In this document: positions 27,158 to 36,403 of the stretch, one piece after another
How positions within the stretch are numbered: the first letter of the stretch is position 1
Layout of the letters: each line of letters begins with the position of its first letter
Assembly (NCBI RefSeq): GCF_000613785.1
Contig: NZ_BAJQ01000026.1
Coordinates: 1 to 37,728 of the forward strand
Direction of reading: 5' to 3'
DNA length: 37,728 nucleotides
From: Segatella oulorum JCM 14966
Lineage (GTDB): Bacteria; Bacteroidota; Bacteroidia; Bacteroidales; Bacteroidaceae
Notes under the pieces: generated by a model
Database searches by the model: none
Told to the model about the DNA's origin: nothing
Seen by the model: the letters and a program-made list of their open reading frames with translations, nothing else
Position numbers and translations under genes: made by a program

Positions 27158-28207
27158 ATGAAGCAAATAAAAACGATAGTACTTTTATTCCTCATCTCCT
27201 TTCTACCATTACAGTTGTGGAGTGCCACAGAGGAGTCTGCAGCTGGGGGGTTAAATATATCAGAGATTGTGTTGGAGCACTTGTCTGATAATTATGAATG
27301 GCATATTGCTTCATACAAAGGTAAATCGCTGAGTATTCCATTGCCCATTATTGTGCGCAGTTCTGCTACGGGGGCATGGAGTGTTTGTACGGCAGAAACG
27401 TTGCCAAAACCATTTTTCTTTGATGCCGCGCATCATGGAAAGATTTATGAGCAGATGCCGAACGGTTCACACGTGAGGCCTTTAGATTTGAGTATAACGA
27501 AAGTGGTGCTTCAGATTTGGATTGTCGTTCTTGTATTGTTGTGCATCTTTGGTTACTGTTCTCGTTGGTACAAGCATCATGATGAAAAGTCAGAAGCGCC
27601 GCGAGGCTTTGTTGGTGCAATAGAAATGATTGTCATGACGATAAATGATGATGTGGTAAAGGGTTCTATAGGTGAAAAGCATTATAAGCCTTATGCGCCC
27701 TTTTTACTCACCGTATTTTTCTTTATCCTTACGTCAAATCTGATAGGGTTAATTCCGATTTTCCCTGGTGGCTCAAACATAACGGGAAATATTAATATCA
27801 CTTTATTTTTAGCAATATGCTCAATGATTGCCATTAATGTTTTTGGTAGTCGTGAGTATTGGAAAGATATTTTTTGGCCTCATGTGCCAACATTCCTAAA
27901 GGTTCCTGTCCCTTTGATGCCAGCTATAGAGTTATTTGGGGTGTTTACCAAACCCTTTGCTTTGATGATTCGTTTATTTGCGAACATGATGGCCGGGCAT
28001 GCTGTAATTCTAAGTTTCACTTGCGTGATCTTTTTAGGTTGGTCTATGGGGGTTGGCTTTGGTATAGGATTGAATACGTTTAGCATTATTATGTTGCTAT
28101 TCATGAATGCTTTGGAGTTCTTGGTTGCATTTGTGCAGGCTTATGTTTTCACATTGTTGACAGCAGTTTTTATCGGTTTGGCTCATCCGCAAGCAGAAAC
28201 CGAATAG
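27158..28207 (+). CDS. atpB: Fo ATP synthase subunit a, with N-terminal extension
   Basis: Proton-channel subunit. A cleavable-looking signal (MKQIKTIVLLFLISFLPLQLWSA) and about 85 periplasmic residues precede the first membrane helix (TKVVLQIWIVVLVLLCIFGY), a layout seen in Bacteroidetes. The essential arginine is in MIRLFANMMAGHAV (about residue 271), and the last helices are IIMLLFMNALEFLVAFVQAYVFTLLTAVFIGLA. It has 349 residues. It begins 23 bp after the AtpI-like gene. Confidence 0.96.
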   Translation: MKQIKTIVLLFLISFLPLQLWSATEESAAGGLNISEIVLEHLSDNYEWHIASYKGKSLSIPLPIIVRSSATGAWSVCTAETLPKPFFFDAAHHGKIYEQMPNGSHVRPLDLSITKVVLQIWIVVLVLLCIFGYCSRWYKHHDEKSEAPRGFVGAIEMIVMTINDDVVKGSIGEKHYKPYAPFLLTVFFFILTSNLIGLIPIFPGGSNITGNINITLFLAICSMIAINVFGSREYWKDIFWPHVPTFLKVPVPLMPAIELFGVFTKPFALMIRLFANMMAGHAVILSFTCVIFLGWSMGVGFGIGLNTFSIIMLLFMNALEFLVAFVQAYVFTLLTAVFIGLAHPQAETE

Positions 28208-28240
28208 TTTTTGGTAAGAAATAAAATTAGAATAAAATAA

Positions 28241-28495
<255 letters not shown>

Positions 28496-28514
28496 TTAAG
28501 AAAGATTATAATTA

Positions 28515-29018
28515 ATGGAGAATTTGCCTTCCATATTAACGCCTGACTTAGGGCTCCTATTTTGGATGCTCTTTGCGTTTCTGGTGGTTTTATTTTTCTT
28601 GGTTAGGTTTGGTTTCCCTGCTATTACCAATACGGTAGAGAAGCGTAAACAATATATTGACGAAAGTCTTGCCAAGGCACATGAAGCATCAGAGCGTTTG
28701 CTGCATATCAAGCAAGAGGGAGAGACCCTCTTGCAAGAAGCGCGCGAACAGCAGGCTAAGATAATGAAAGAGGCAGCCGAAACACGTGATGCAATTGTTG
28801 AGAAAGCTGAAGAGAAAGCTCGTCAGGAGAGTGTGAGGATTATCGCAGAGGCCAAGCAGCAAATAGCATTCGAAAAGCAAGAAGCTATTCGTGATATTCG
28901 TTCTCAAGTGGCAGAATTAAGCGTAAATATCGCAGAAAAGATCCTTCGTGAAGAGCTTTCTTCAGACAAGGCTCAGCAGGCAAATATTGATCGGTTGTTA
29001 GATGAAGTTTCTAAATGA
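28515..29018 (+). CDS. atpF: Fo ATP synthase subunit b
   Basis: Peripheral-stalk subunit of 167 residues. One membrane helix near the N-terminus (LGLLFWMLFAFLVVLFFLVRF, about 13-33) is followed by a long charged helix with heptad character (EKRKQYIDESLAKAHEASERL to QQIAFEKQEAIRDIRSQVAEL) and the conserved VNIAEKILREEL end that contacts delta. It lies 19 bp after atpE. Confidence 0.96.
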   Translation: MENLPSILTPDLGLLFWMLFAFLVVLFFLVRFGFPAITNTVEKRKQYIDESLAKAHEASERLLHIKQEGETLLQEAREQQAKIMKEAAETRDAIVEKAEEKARQESVRIIAEAKQQIAFEKQEAIRDIRSQVAELSVNIAEKILREELSSDKAQQANIDRLLDEVSK

Positions 29019-29043
29019 TTAATTTATTTCTAAATTGTAATTT

Positions 29044-29579
29044 ATGAATTTGGGTGTTATTTCGGTTCGGTATGCACGGGCCTTATTAAAGGAGGCGTGA
29101 TAGAACATCAAGAAGATGTGCTTTATGCCGAGATGCAAACCCTTTTGCACAGTTATTTTACGGTTCATGAACTGAAGATAGCTGTTGATAGTCCCATGTT
29201 ATCTAATGAAGAGAAGCAAAATCTTCTTGAATTGGCTTGTGGTGGCAAAGTGTGTTCATTGACACAAAAATTCATAGCGCTCATTTTGAAAAAGAATAGG
29301 GGTGAGTTGTTGCAGTTTATGGCCGCGTCTTATGTCTCAATTTATCGTGAGTTGAAGCATATCACGTTAAGTCAATTGACGACAGCCTCACCTGTAGATT
29401 TAGAAACAGAGCAAAAGGTTAAGCAATTGATAGAAAGCTACACGCATGGTGAGGTTGAGTTTTCATCGAAAATGGATACCGACTTGATTGGTGGTTTCAT
29501 TTTGGAGTATGATTCTTACCGTATGGATGCGAGTGTACAGACGAAGCTCCGCAAGGTGTTATCAGCGCTTAATGGATAA
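29044..29579 (+). CDS. atpH: F1 ATP synthase subunit delta, frame broken by one missing base
   Basis: Links F1 to the peripheral stalk. The expected N-terminus [18 protein letters not shown] starts at ATG 29044 and ends at TGA 29098. The remainder ([20 protein letters not shown] onward to 29579) is in the frame reached by adding one base near 29097. The C-terminal part [49 protein letters not shown] is typical of delta. A GTG at 29097 could open the second frame, but a start one base after AAAGGAGG would be badly spaced and would drop the conserved first helix. As the operon is otherwise intact, a base-call error is the simplest reading. Confidence 0.85.
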
Positions 29580-29596
29580 TTTATAAAAAGAATAAA

Positions 29597-31180
29597 ATGT
29601 CAGATAAGATTAATCCCAGTGAGGTCTCTGAAGTACTATTGCAAGAGCTTCAGAACCTTAAACTTGACGAAAAGTTTGACGAGGTGGGTGTGGTGCTCAC
29701 TGTTGCTGATGGTGTAGCACGTGTTTATGGCTTGCGTAATGCAGAAGCGAGTGAACTTTTAGAGTTCGAGAATGGTACAATGGCCATTGTGATGAACTTA
29801 GAGGAAGACAATATCGGTTGCATTCTGTTAGGGCCTACCGCAGGAATTAAGGAAGGACAGACCGTAAAACGAACACATCGTATTGCATCAATTCAAGTAA
29901 ATGACAACTTCTTGGGTCGTGTAGTAAACCCTTTGGGTGAGGCAATCGACGGCTTAGGGGATATTGATTTGACGGGGGCATTTGAGATGCCACTTGATAG
30001 AAAGGCACCCGGTGTGATTTATCGTCAGCCCGTTAAAGAGCCGTTGCAGACAGGATTGAAAGCTGTTGACTCTATGATTCCAATTGGTCGTGGCCAGCGT
30101 GAGTTAATTATTGGTGACAGACAAACGGGTAAGACCGCTATTGCTGTAGACACGATTATTAATCAAAAGAGTTTTTATGAGGCGGGTAAGCCCGTATATT
30201 GCATTTATGTAGCCATTGGACAAAAAGCTTCAACGGTTGCCGCATTGGTGCAGACCTTGCGCGAGCATGGTGCATTGCCCTATTCAATCATTGTGAGTGC
30301 CACGGCTGCAGACCCTGCCGCTATGCAATATTATGCACCTTTTGCGGGTGCAGCAATCGGTGAGTATTTCCGCGATCGTGGTTATAGTGCACTTGTCATC
30401 TACGATGATTTGTCGAAGCAGGCCGTAGCTTATCGTGAAGTATCGTTGATTTTGCGTCGTCCTTCAGGCCGTGAAGCTTATCCTGGCGATGTGTTCTATC
30501 TACACTCTCGCTTATTAGAGCGTGCTGCACGTATCAACAATCAGCAGGAAATTGCCGAGCAAATGAACGATCTTCCAGCCTGCATGAAAGGTCATGTGCG
30601 TGGAGGCGGTTCGCTAACAGCCTTGCCAATTATTGAAACGCAAGCAGGTGATGTGTCGGCATATATTCCTACCAACGTGATTTCCATTACTGATGGTCAG
30701 ATTTATTTGGAGACAAACCTCTTTAACCAAGGATTCCGTCCGGCAATTAATGTAGGTATCTCTGTGTCCCGTGTGGGTGGTTCTGCACAAATCAAGAGTA
30801 TGAAGAAAGTGGCAGGAACATTGAAACTGGATATGGCACAGTATCGTGAGTTGGAGGCTTTCTCTAAGTTCTCGAGTGATATGGATGCAGTCACGGCGAT
30901 GACTTTGGATCGTGGTCGCAAGAATAATCAATTGCTTATTCAACCACAATACCATCCTATGCCTGTAGGAGAGCAAATCGCCATCCTTTATTGTGGCGTA
31001 CATGGTTTAATGCATGATGTGCCTGTCGAAGCCGTTCGAGAGTGTCAAGATTTGTTCTTGGAAGCTATGCGCTCTTCACATGCCGATGTAATATCTTCCT
31101 TGGCAAATGGCGATTTGACCGATGATTCCGTCAAGGTCATTGAAGAGACGATGGCCAATATTGCAGGACAATATAAATAA
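29597..31180 (+). CDS. atpA: F1 ATP synthase subunit alpha
   Basis: Non-catalytic nucleotide-binding subunit of 527 residues. The P-loop GDRQTGKT is at 173-180, [41 protein letters not shown] is the alpha-specific block, and [19 protein letters not shown] contains the conserved Arg that reaches into the catalytic site. It follows atpH by 17 bp. Confidence 0.98.
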   Translation: MSDKINPSEVSEVLLQELQNLKLDEKFDEVGVVLTVADGVARVYGLRNAEASELLEFENGTMAIVMNLEEDNIGCILLGPTAGIKEGQTVKRTHRIASIQVNDNFLGRVVNPLGEAIDGLGDIDLTGAFEMPLDRKAPGVIYRQPVKEPLQTGLKAVDSMIPIGRGQRELIIGDRQTGKTAIAVDTIINQKSFYEAGKPVYCIYVAIGQKASTVAALVQTLREHGALPYSIIVSATAADPAAMQYYAPFAGAAIGEYFRDRGYSALVIYDDLSKQAVAYREVSLILRRPSGREAYPGDVFYLHSRLLERAARINNQQEIAEQMNDLPACMKGHVRGGGSLTALPIIETQAGDVSAYIPTNVISITDGQIYLETNLFNQGFRPAINVGISVSRVGGSAQIKSMKKVAGTLKLDMAQYRELEAFSKFSSDMDAVTAMTLDRGRKNNQLLIQPQYHPMPVGEQIAILYCGVHGLMHDVPVEAVRECQDLFLEAMRSSHADVISSLANGDLTDDSVKVIEETMANIAGQYK

Positions 31181-31200
31181 ACAAAGAAAGAAGAGAGTAG

Positions 31201-32172
31201 ATGCCGTCTTTAAAAGAGATAAAAACGAGAATAGCTTCTGTTAATAGCACACGCAAGATAACGAGTGCTATGAAAATGGTTGCATCAAGTAAGTTGCATC
31301 ATGCACAGACCGCTATTCTCAATATGCTTCCTTATGCCAACATGCTTGAGCACATGTTGAAATCGTTTTTAGCCACACTTCCAGATGCCGAGAACGAGTT
31401 AGCACATGCACGACCAGTCCATACTGTTGCATTTGTTGTGTTTACGAGCAACAGTTCGTTGTGCGGTGGCTTCAATAACAATGTTCTCAAAGCCTTTCAG
31501 GCCACTGTTAATGCCTATCGGGCACAAGGCGTCGAAAATATTATGGTTTATCCCATAGGCCGGAAAATTGAGGAATATGCTCAGAAGCATGGCATTACCG
31601 TTGTGCGTAGTTTTGTACATTTGGCAGAGAAACCCAATGCGGCCGAATGTGCAAGCATCGCGGAAGAACTACGAGATAAGTTCCTGGCGCGTGAAATTGA
31701 TAAAGTTGAATTGATTTATCACCATTTCAAATCAGCCGGCAGCCAAATCCTCACGCAGAAGGTTTATCTGCCCATTGATTTATCAACAGAAACGATAGGC
31801 GAGGAGAACGACCGCGATTTAACCAGCAATGTTGCTACAGCAAAAGCGCAAGAGTATCTGCGAAAGCGTAAGGCACGTGAAGAAGAGAAGCAAAAGACCG
31901 GTGTCCTTGCTATTAATGACAACTTTATTGTAGAACCTGATTTGGCGAGTGTATTGTCGTCTTTAATCCCCAAGGAATTAGATTTGCAAATCTACACAGC
32001 TCTTTTGGATAGCAATGCCAGCGAGCACGCTGCACGTATGGTGGCAATGCAAACAGCTACCGACAACGCCAATGAGTTGTTGCGCGCACTTAACTTGCAG
32101 TATAACAAGAGTCGTCAGCAAGCCATCACCAATGAGTTGCTCGATATTGTGGGTGGAAGCATTAATAATTAG
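31201..32172 (+). CDS. atpG: F1 ATP synthase subunit gamma
   Basis: Rotor shaft subunit of 323 residues. The N-terminal helix MPSLKEIKTRIASVNSTRKITSAMKMVASSKL and the C-terminal helix EHAARMVAMQTATDNANELLRALNLQYNKSRQQAITNELLDIVGGS form the coiled coil inside the alpha/beta ring; SSLCGGFNNNV is the conserved core segment. The middle (DRDLTSNVATAKAQEYLRKRKAREEEKQK, about 200-230) is a charged insertion absent from E. coli gamma. Last gene of the operon; I see no clear terminator before 32260. Confidence 0.97.
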   Translation: MPSLKEIKTRIASVNSTRKITSAMKMVASSKLHHAQTAILNMLPYANMLEHMLKSFLATLPDAENELAHARPVHTVAFVVFTSNSSLCGGFNNNVLKAFQATVNAYRAQGVENIMVYPIGRKIEEYAQKHGITVVRSFVHLAEKPNAAECASIAEELRDKFLAREIDKVELIYHHFKSAGSQILTQKVYLPIDLSTETIGEENDRDLTSNVATAKAQEYLRKRKAREEEKQKTGVLAINDNFIVEPDLASVLSSLIPKELDLQIYTALLDSNASEHAARMVAMQTATDNANELLRALNLQYNKSRQQAITNELLDIVGGSINN

Positions 32173-32298
32173 GTGAGGCTCAAGATTTTCTTTGAAAAAG
32201 GGACTGAATGAAATCGTGTATCAAATTTATTTTGGTGCACGATTTAGCTTTAAAACAATATGACGGAGCAGATAATCTGCCCTATAAACCGAGATAAG

Positions 32299-32796
32299 AT
32301 GATGAAGTTTAATAATGAAACCGTTCGTCGGCGCGATCGATTGATGACCGAAGAGCGTGCATTAGAGCTGTTGCGTACAGTCGAATATGGTGTTTTAAGT
32401 ATGATTGATGCCGATGGTTTTCCCTATGGCATTCCTGTCAACTATGTGTGGGATGGCGATTCATCCATTTATATCCATTGTGCTCCCGAAGGCCATAAGT
32501 TAATTGCTTTGGACAAACGTCCACAGGTGAGTTTCTGCATTATAGGGAATGTACATTTGTTACCAGGAAAGTTTACCACCGAATACGAGAGTGTATTGTT
32601 ACGCGGTGTAGCCCACATCAATCTCTCTCCCGAAGAGCGAATGCAAGCATTACTAAGATTGGTAGACAAACTTTCGCCGGAATTTAAGGCTTTGGGTGCA
32701 AAATATTCCGAGAAATCGTTCCATAGAGTAAATATCATCCGCGTCGATTTCACTGAATTCAGTGCAAAATGTAAGCATGTTCACACGGCCGATTAG
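32299..32796 (+). CDS. Pyridoxamine-5'-phosphate-oxidase-like flavoprotein (Nim-type family)
   Basis: A 166-residue protein of the FMN-binding split-barrel family. LLRTVEYGVLSMIDADGFPYGIPVNYVW and SIYIHCAPEGHKLIALDKRPQVSFCIIG are the hallmark strands, found also in Nim 5-nitroimidazole reductases; most relatives are uncharacterised flavin or haem-binding oxidoreductases, so I do not infer drug resistance. The frame is open from 32260, but MMKFNNETVRRRDRLM (32299 or 32302) matches the usual N-terminus. Array 3 follows its stop within about 30 bp. Confidence 0.85.
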   Translation: MMKFNNETVRRRDRLMTEERALELLRTVEYGVLSMIDADGFPYGIPVNYVWDGDSSIYIHCAPEGHKLIALDKRPQVSFCIIGNVHLLPGKFTTEYESVLLRGVAHINLSPEERMQALLRLVDKLSPEFKALGAKYSEKSFHRVNIIRVDFTEFSAKCKHVHTAD

Positions 32797-32822
32797 TCTG
32801 CAATTCTGCGATATAGAGCATT

Positions 32823-33290
32823 GATAAAAGCCGTTAGCGAACATCAAAAGAATTTTTTTAGCCTTGCTCACATTGAGCAAATGCCAAACAAAACTTTTTG
32901 AGCCTTGTTCACATTGAGCAAACGCCAAACAAAACTTTTCGAGGCTTGCTCACAGCTTAGCAAATGCCAAAATAATATTTTGAGACTTGCTCACGACTTA
33001 GCAAATGCCAAATTAATATTTTGAGACTTGCTCACAACTTAGCAAACACCAAAATAATATTTTGAGGCTTGCTCACAACTTAGCAAACACCAAAATAATA
33101 TTTTGAGCTTTGCTCACAACTTAGCAAATGCCAAATTAATATTTTGAGGCTTGCTCACAACTTAGCAAACGCCAAAATAATATTTTGAGCTTTGCTCACA
33201 ACTTAGCAAGTGATGAAAAAATATTTTGAGTCTTGCTAACGACTTAGCAGTTGCAGAAATGACAAATTGGAGTATTGCTGCATCGTAAAA
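32823..33290. repeat. 41-bp tandem repeat array (array 3), 10 clear units
   Basis: The core TTGCTCAC (with variants) starts at 32864, 32905, 32946, 32987, 33028, 33069, 33110, 33151, 33192 and 33233, an exact 41-bp step. A degenerate unit precedes (core remnant near 32834) and another follows at 33275 after a 42-bp step. Each unit carries two dyads: TTGCT...AGCAA around CACAACTT, and AAAAT-AAT-ATTTT. The inner units are almost identical and the outer ones diverged. There are no spacers, so this is not CRISPR. It fills the gap between a plus-strand gene and the convergent tRNA. Confidence 0.95.
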
Positions 33291-33368
33291 GCAATGGGCT
33301 CTACACCATTGTACAATATGTGTATGATGTCCTTTTCTGTGTGCGTACTTTTAGTTTCTTCCGTTAAC

Positions 33369-33400
33369 AAAAAAGGAGTACATATTTCAGTACTCCTTTT
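33369..33400 (-). terminator. Terminator of tRNA-Arg
   Basis: AAAAGGAGTA (33371-33380) and TACTCCTTTT (33391-33400) form a perfect 10-bp stem; on the minus strand a T-run follows, immediately after the tRNA 3' end. Confidence 0.85.
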
Positions 33401-33402
33401 CG

Positions 33403-33477
33403 TGATTCCGTTGGGATTCGAACCCAAGACCCACAGCTTAGAAGGCTGTTGCTCTAATCCAACTGAGCTACGGAACC
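33403..33477 (-). tRNA. tRNA-Arg, anticodon TCT
   Basis: On the minus strand the acceptor arms GGTTCCG and CGGAATC pair (one G-T), the D arm is GCTC...GAGC, the anticodon stem is ACAGC/GCTGT with loop CTTCTAA giving anticodon TCT (reads AGA), and the T arm contains GGGTTCGAATCCC. The discriminator is A; CCA is not encoded. A terminator hairpin follows at once and a -7 box precedes. Confidence 0.96.
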
Positions 33478-33501
33478 AGCCTTATTTGCTTAAATCGGTT
33501 G

Positions 33502-33509
33502 CAAATTTA
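33502..33509 (-). promoter_or_regulatory. -7 box for tRNA-Arg
   Basis: Reverse strand TAAATTTG fits TAnnTTTG and ends about 24 bases before the mature tRNA 5' end. Confidence 0.5.
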
Positions 33510-33628
33510 GCATTTCTTAGCGAGATACACAAGACTTGGCACATTTTTTTGGTACACATCCGTATCTGTAAAGGCTGAAGAGCCGACCAACGAATACAAA
33601 ATTGCTTGATATTTGTCTTTGTCTCTAC

Positions 33629-34546
33629 TTAATATAGGCGGAGTGGCATACCGGCTTGTATTTGATAATCGGGGGTGAGTTGATTTAATTTGTACAAGCT
33701 CTTTAACCGTATGCCGTAATGTTGTGCAATGGTGTACATGCTTTCTCCTGGTTGAATAATATGTAGACGACCTTTATATCGCTTTTCTGCCCGCTTCTGT
33801 TTCTTCTTAAGATAAATGACCTCACCAGGATTTAGAACATCGTTTTTATTGCGTTCGTTGTATTTGGCAATTTTTCGATAGGATATATTTATTTCATCGC
33901 CAATGCTCTTAAACGTATCGCCTGACCGGGCAATGATATAATAGTTCTTGTTATAGAGGTGTATGGGGTGCAACAACATACCGTTGTTGGCAGGTTTGTC
34001 GGTGCCTCCGCGTTTAGCCATGAATTTGTCATAGCTTGTTGCTTGGTCTAAAATGTAGAGTTTATAGAGTTCGATGAGCTCAATCAGCTTGTCGGCATAT
34101 TGTGGATTCGTTGCATATCCACAGGCCTTTAATCCGCGTGCCCATCCTTTATAATCCGTCCGATCAAGCTGGAACAGACTGCGGTAACGACTGTTTTGCT
34201 TGAGGAAACGGCTATGATCTTCGTAGCTTTGCAGTGCATTATCGTAGGAACGGAAACATTCGTTCGCAGCATCGTCGTTATGATAGACTGATGCACCTGT
34301 CCAATCGTGACACTTAATACCGAAGTGGTTGTTGCCTTTAATGGAGAGTTCGCTACGTCCGGCACCACTTTCGAATAATCCTTGTGCTAAGGTAATGCTT
34401 GCCGGGATATTATAGCGCAGCATTTCTTCGATAGCCAAGTTTTTATATTGGTCAATGTAACTTTGATAGACGGAATTCCATCGCATTTGTGCTTGCATTT
34501 GCAAGGGGATTGCGATACAAAGGAAAAGGAAGCATTTTTTTATCAT
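33629..34546 (-). CDS. Glucosaminidase-family peptidoglycan hydrolase with two LysM domains
   Basis: A 305-residue exported enzyme. The signal peptide is MIKKCFLFLCIAIPLQMQAQ; the glucosaminidase domain (about 25-165) holds ITLAQGLFESGAGRSELSIKGNNHFGIKCHDW, with the catalytic-type Glu in LFESG, and GLKACGYATNPQYADKLI. Two LysM repeats follow (YYIIARSGDTFKSIGDEINISYRKIAKYN and LHIIQPGESMYTIAQHYGIRLKSLYKLN). It likely cleaves peptidoglycan glycan strands during growth or division. The frame also allows a start at 34552, but a -7 box overlaps that codon, favouring 34546. Confidence 0.92.
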   Translation of the reverse strand: MIKKCFLFLCIAIPLQMQAQMRWNSVYQSYIDQYKNLAIEEMLRYNIPASITLAQGLFESGAGRSELSIKGNNHFGIKCHDWTGASVYHNDDAANECFRSYDNALQSYEDHSRFLKQNSRYRSLFQLDRTDYKGWARGLKACGYATNPQYADKLIELIELYKLYILDQATSYDKFMAKRGGTDKPANNGMLLHPIHLYNKNYYIIARSGDTFKSIGDEINISYRKIAKYNERNKNDVLNPGEVIYLKKKQKRAEKRYKGRLHIIQPGESMYTIAQHYGIRLKSLYKLNQLTPDYQIQAGMPLRLY

Positions 34547-34551
34547 GTACA

Positions 34552-34559
34552 CAAAATTA
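34552..34559 (-). promoter_or_regulatory. -7 box abutting the LysM hydrolase start
   Basis: Reverse strand TAATTTTG fits TAnnTTTG; its G is 6 bases before the ATG at 34546, predicting a leaderless or nearly leaderless mRNA. Confidence 0.45.
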
Positions 34560-34611
34560 CGTATTATGCAAAAAATAACAATAAAACAGGATTTCTTTTA
34601 TCAAATATTAG

Positions 34612-34619
34612 TAGTTTTG
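34612..34619 (+). promoter_or_regulatory. -7 box abutting the HPPK-like gene start
   Basis: TAGTTTTG fits TAnnTTTG; its G is 5 bases before the ATG at 34624. The two divergent promoters share about 70 bp. Confidence 0.45.
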
Positions 34620-34623
34620 CACC

Positions 34624-35004
34624 ATGTCTAAGAAACGGCAACTCATTTTGGCTTTAGGAACAAACCATCATCGACAGGAGAACATGCGATTGGCACAGGC
34701 ACATTTGCACGATCTTCTCCGCGATATTGAATTTTCTTCATCAGCATTAACAGCGGCTATCGGCGAATTTCCGGGGACCTATCTCAACTGCGTTGGTCGA
34801 GCTACCACGTCGCTGATGTTGTGCGAATTGCAAACCAAGTTCAAGGCCATCGAGGCCAGCTGCGGTGACAGCCGAGAGAAGCGCGAGGCGGGCTGCATTG
34901 AAATGGATATTGACATTTTGAAATATGGCGAAGAGCGGTTGCATGAAGCCGATTGGGAACGCGCTTACATTCAGCGACTATTAATAGAACTATATAGCAG
35001 ATGA
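34624..35004 (+). CDS. HPPK-like (FolK-type) pterin pyrophosphokinase homologue, short
   Basis: A 126-residue protein resembling 6-hydroxymethyl-7,8-dihydropterin pyrophosphokinase of folate synthesis: LILALGTNHHRQENMRLAQAHL at the start, GTYLNCVGRATTSL (usual YLNAV), and EMDIDILKYGEE with the Mg-binding DxD. It is shorter than the usual 155-170 and ends soon after the DxD strand (ERAYIQRLLIELYSR), lacking the PHPR motif, so folate activity is uncertain. The last bases ATGA overlap the M64 peptidase start, implying coupling. Confidence 0.72.
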   Translation: MSKKRQLILALGTNHHRQENMRLAQAHLHDLLRDIEFSSSALTAAIGEFPGTYLNCVGRATTSLMLCELQTKFKAIEASCGDSREKREAGCIEMDIDILKYGEERLHEADWERAYIQRLLIELYSR

Positions 35005-36272
35005 AGCAATTTCTACTTTTCTTGATTTGTGTGCTTGGTCTACAAGCTCATGCACAACAGTTTAATGATTACTTTGAAGATGCAACGTTACGTATCGATT
35101 ACACCTTTGCGGGCAATGTGCATGAACAGCATGTTACGCTTGATAAACTTAACCGATTGCCTCGTTGGTATGGTAAGCGTCAACGGCTCACACAGGTGCC
35201 TGTGGAAGGCTATGGGCAAGTGATCGTGCGGCATCATGCTTCGGGTAAGGAAATCTATCGGCAATCTTTTTCAACCCTTTTCCAAGAATGGCTCAGCTAT
35301 GACGAGGCCCAGCACACATCGCGGAGTTTTGAAAATGTGTTTTTGGTGCCTATGCCTAAAGACACTGCGGACATCACCCTCGAACTCTATAATAATCGTC
35401 GAACCATTATGACAACCTTCACACACCAAGTGTCGCCCAAGGATATACTGATTCGGCGCATTGGCGAGCAACACCGCACCCCTTTCGTGCAGTTGTTAGC
35501 GCCCAAGGACACATCTCGTTGCATTCATATTGCATTTATTGCCGAGGGCTATCAGCCCAGCGAGATGTCTACTTTCATAGCCGATGCGACGCTTTCCATG
35601 GATGCTATCTTCGCCCATGAGCCCTTCAAAAGTCTCAAAGACCGGTTCTCAATAGTGGCCGTGCAAGCACCATCCGTTGATAGCGGAACCAGTATCCCTT
35701 CAAAAGGCATTTGGAAGCGAACGGCTTTGAGCAGCCATTTTGACACATTTTATAGCGAACGTTATCTCACCACACTCAATTTGAAAGATTTACACGATCA
35801 ACTCGCCGGAATTCCTTATGAACACATCATTGTATTAGTCAATACACCCCATTATGGCGGTGGCGGCATCCTCAATTCCTATAATTTGTCCATGGCGCAT
35901 CATCGGCTCACGCGACCGGTGGTGGTGCACGAGTTTGGGCACAGCTTTGCAGGTTTAGCCGATGAATATGGCTATGCCAACGAGCAAATTCCGATGTATC
36001 CGCACGATGTTGAACCTTGGGAACCCAATCTCACAACTCTGGTGCATTTCGACGAGAAGTGGAAGGACATGCTCCCCGCTCATACGCCTATTCCTACGCC
36101 GCAGGTTACAAAAAATCAGCAGAAGGTGGGTGTCTACGAAGGAGGAGGCTATGCTTTGCACGGCGTCTATCGCCCCATGATTGATTGCCGCATGCGCACC
36201 AACGAAAATCCTGAGTTTTGTCCGGTTTGCCAACGTGCCATTCGCCGGCTCATTCAATTTTATACCGAATAA
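35001..36272 (+). CDS. Peptidase family M64 (IgA-peptidase-like) metalloprotease
   Basis: A 423-residue secreted protein. The signal peptide is MKQFLLFLICVLGLQAHAQ; an N-terminal beta domain (about 25-150) precedes the peptidase domain. FIAEGYQPSEMSTFIADA and the zinc motif HEFGHSFAGLADEY near residue 310 are the family signature (zinc His-His plus a third ligand Asp, as in metzincin-like folds). It ends with a Cys-containing FCPVCQRAIRRLI segment. The type member cleaves IgA; the substrate here is unknown. Array 4 starts about 60 bp after its stop. Confidence 0.92.
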   Translation: MKQFLLFLICVLGLQAHAQQFNDYFEDATLRIDYTFAGNVHEQHVTLDKLNRLPRWYGKRQRLTQVPVEGYGQVIVRHHASGKEIYRQSFSTLFQEWLSYDEAQHTSRSFENVFLVPMPKDTADITLELYNNRRTIMTTFTHQVSPKDILIRRIGEQHRTPFVQLLAPKDTSRCIHIAFIAEGYQPSEMSTFIADATLSMDAIFAHEPFKSLKDRFSIVAVQAPSVDSGTSIPSKGIWKRTALSSHFDTFYSERYLTTLNLKDLHDQLAGIPYEHIIVLVNTPHYGGGGILNSYNLSMAHHRLTRPVVVHEFGHSFAGLADEYGYANEQIPMYPHDVEPWEPNLTTLVHFDEKWKDMLPAHTPIPTPQVTKNQQKVGVYEGGGYALHGVYRPMIDCRMRTNENPEFCPVCQRAIRRLIQFYTE

Positions 36273-36330
36273 CAGGAAACTGTGGCTGCACAAATGTGGA
36301 GTCATTGAAAAGTTACTATTGCTGTCCGGT

Positions 36331-36403
36331 GTTTGCTCAAGCTGAGCAAGTCCCAAATTTATTTTTTGACGTTTGCTCAATCGTGAGCAAATTACAAAAT
36401 ATT
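36331..36403. repeat. 40-bp repeat cluster (array 4), interrupted
   Basis: GTTTGCTCAA starts at 36331 and 36371. Each copy is a dyad, TTTGCTCA..TGAGCAA, followed by CCCAAATTTATTTTTT or TTACAAAATATT. The sequence is related to array 3 (TTGCTC core plus A/T tail). The second unit is split by the insertion at 36404 and resumes at 36893 with TATTATTTTGAGAC. Confidence 0.8.

Noticed and set aside
29097..29099. GTG start for atpH
   Set aside because: It would remove the conserved N-terminal helix and lies one base after the purine-rich site, too close for initiation.
29080..29105. Programmed -1 frameshifting in atpH or panC
   Set aside because: No slippery heptamer or downstream pseudoknot is visible, and two unrelated genes with the same lesion are better explained by a lost base.
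32299..32796. Calling this gene a nitroimidazole-resistance determinant
   Set aside because: The fold family is broad and most members do not reduce nitroimidazoles; no resistance-specific feature is visible.
33403..33477. tRNA-Arg as an integration site
   Set aside because: No integrase gene or duplicated tRNA 3' end is present in the flanks.
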